This document shows positions 56,434-56,560 of a stretch of 56,560 bases of DNA, piece after piece (position 1 is the first letter of the stretch; each line of letters begins with the position of its first letter). The DNA comes from a virus. Made by a program: the position numbers and the translations under genes. The DNA lies in the IMG/VR virus record IMGVR_UViG_3300020179_000002, positions 1 through 56,560 of that record. One strand, written 5' to 3'. Under the pieces are notes generated by a model. The model did not search any database, was not told the origin of the DNA, and saw only the letters and a list, made by a program, of their open reading frames with translations.

Positions 56434-56560
56434 TTTAGGAGATATCGATGTCTGCAACATCTGCTCCGTTTGGCTTGCGTCCAGCATTTCACCCGTCGGG
56501 TCTGGACAGAGCTGCCGCGCTTGCCAACGGTATTCAGGCCGTTTCCACTTCCGGAAACGT
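56434..56560. repeat. Direct terminal repeat (circular assembly overlap), right copy
   Basis: Identical to bases 1-127. It contains the first 113 bp of the gene starting at base 15 (here ATG at 56448), which is cut only by the window end. Not a separate gene copy. Confidence 0.9.

Overview
This window is a complete phage genome, assembled as a circle and opened inside the head gene module. The last 127 bases (56434-56560) repeat bases 1-127 exactly, so the unique genome is 56,433 bp and the first gene is continuous across the join. About 63 genes are packed tightly on the + strand, often with ATGA, GTGA or TAATG overlaps. I saw no integrase, repressor, tRNA gene or CRISPR array. The morphogenesis genes (portal, two head-to-tail adaptors, tail nozzle, several very large internal proteins, no tape measure, sheath or tube genes) point to a short-tailed, probably virulent podovirus. 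Promoters are of bacterial sigma-70 type with an extended -10, and lysis uses a GH24 lysozyme, which suggests a Gram-negative, probably proteobacterial host. The host cannot be named from the sequence.

Layout. From 47.3 kb, across the join, to 25.8 kb lies the late block: small and large terminase, a 682-aa modular protein, portal, a GroES-like co-chaperonin, scaffold, decoration and major capsid proteins, adaptors, tail fibres (one with an S74 self-cleaving chaperone), a lysis cassette, nozzle, and four large proteins of ejection type. From 26.3 to 46.9 kb lies the early block: an archaeo-eukaryotic type primase, a SNF2-like helicase, a UvrD-like helicase, an SSB-like protein, a DNA polymerase, the nucleotide genes, an HDAC-like deacylase, and a run of small unknown genes each with its own promoter.

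The main finding is a full candidate pathway for a Z genome, in which 2-aminoadenine replaces adenine. One operon (promoter 32613-32641, genes to 37366) holds an SSB-like gene, a PolA-family polymerase with 3'-5' exonuclease (DpoZ type), PurZ with Ser in place of the PurA catalytic Asp, a MazG/DUF550 pyrophosphohydrolase (MazZ), an unknown 71-aa gene, an HD-domain dATPase (DatZ) and an NrdR-like zinc ribbon. In the known pathway MazZ makes dGMP from dGTP, PurZ joins dGMP to aspartate, host PurB and kinases finish dZTP, DatZ removes dATP and DpoZ copies the DNA. An HDAC-family deacylase gene follows directly.

A second striking feature is a pair of roughly 250-bp arrays (25939-26188 and 47025-47276). 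Each is built from twelve GTTCCA/TGGAAC half-sites in three palindromic clusters around an AT-rich core. The two copies are inverted relative to each other and sit exactly at the two early/late boundaries, as expected of an origin, packaging or boundary element.
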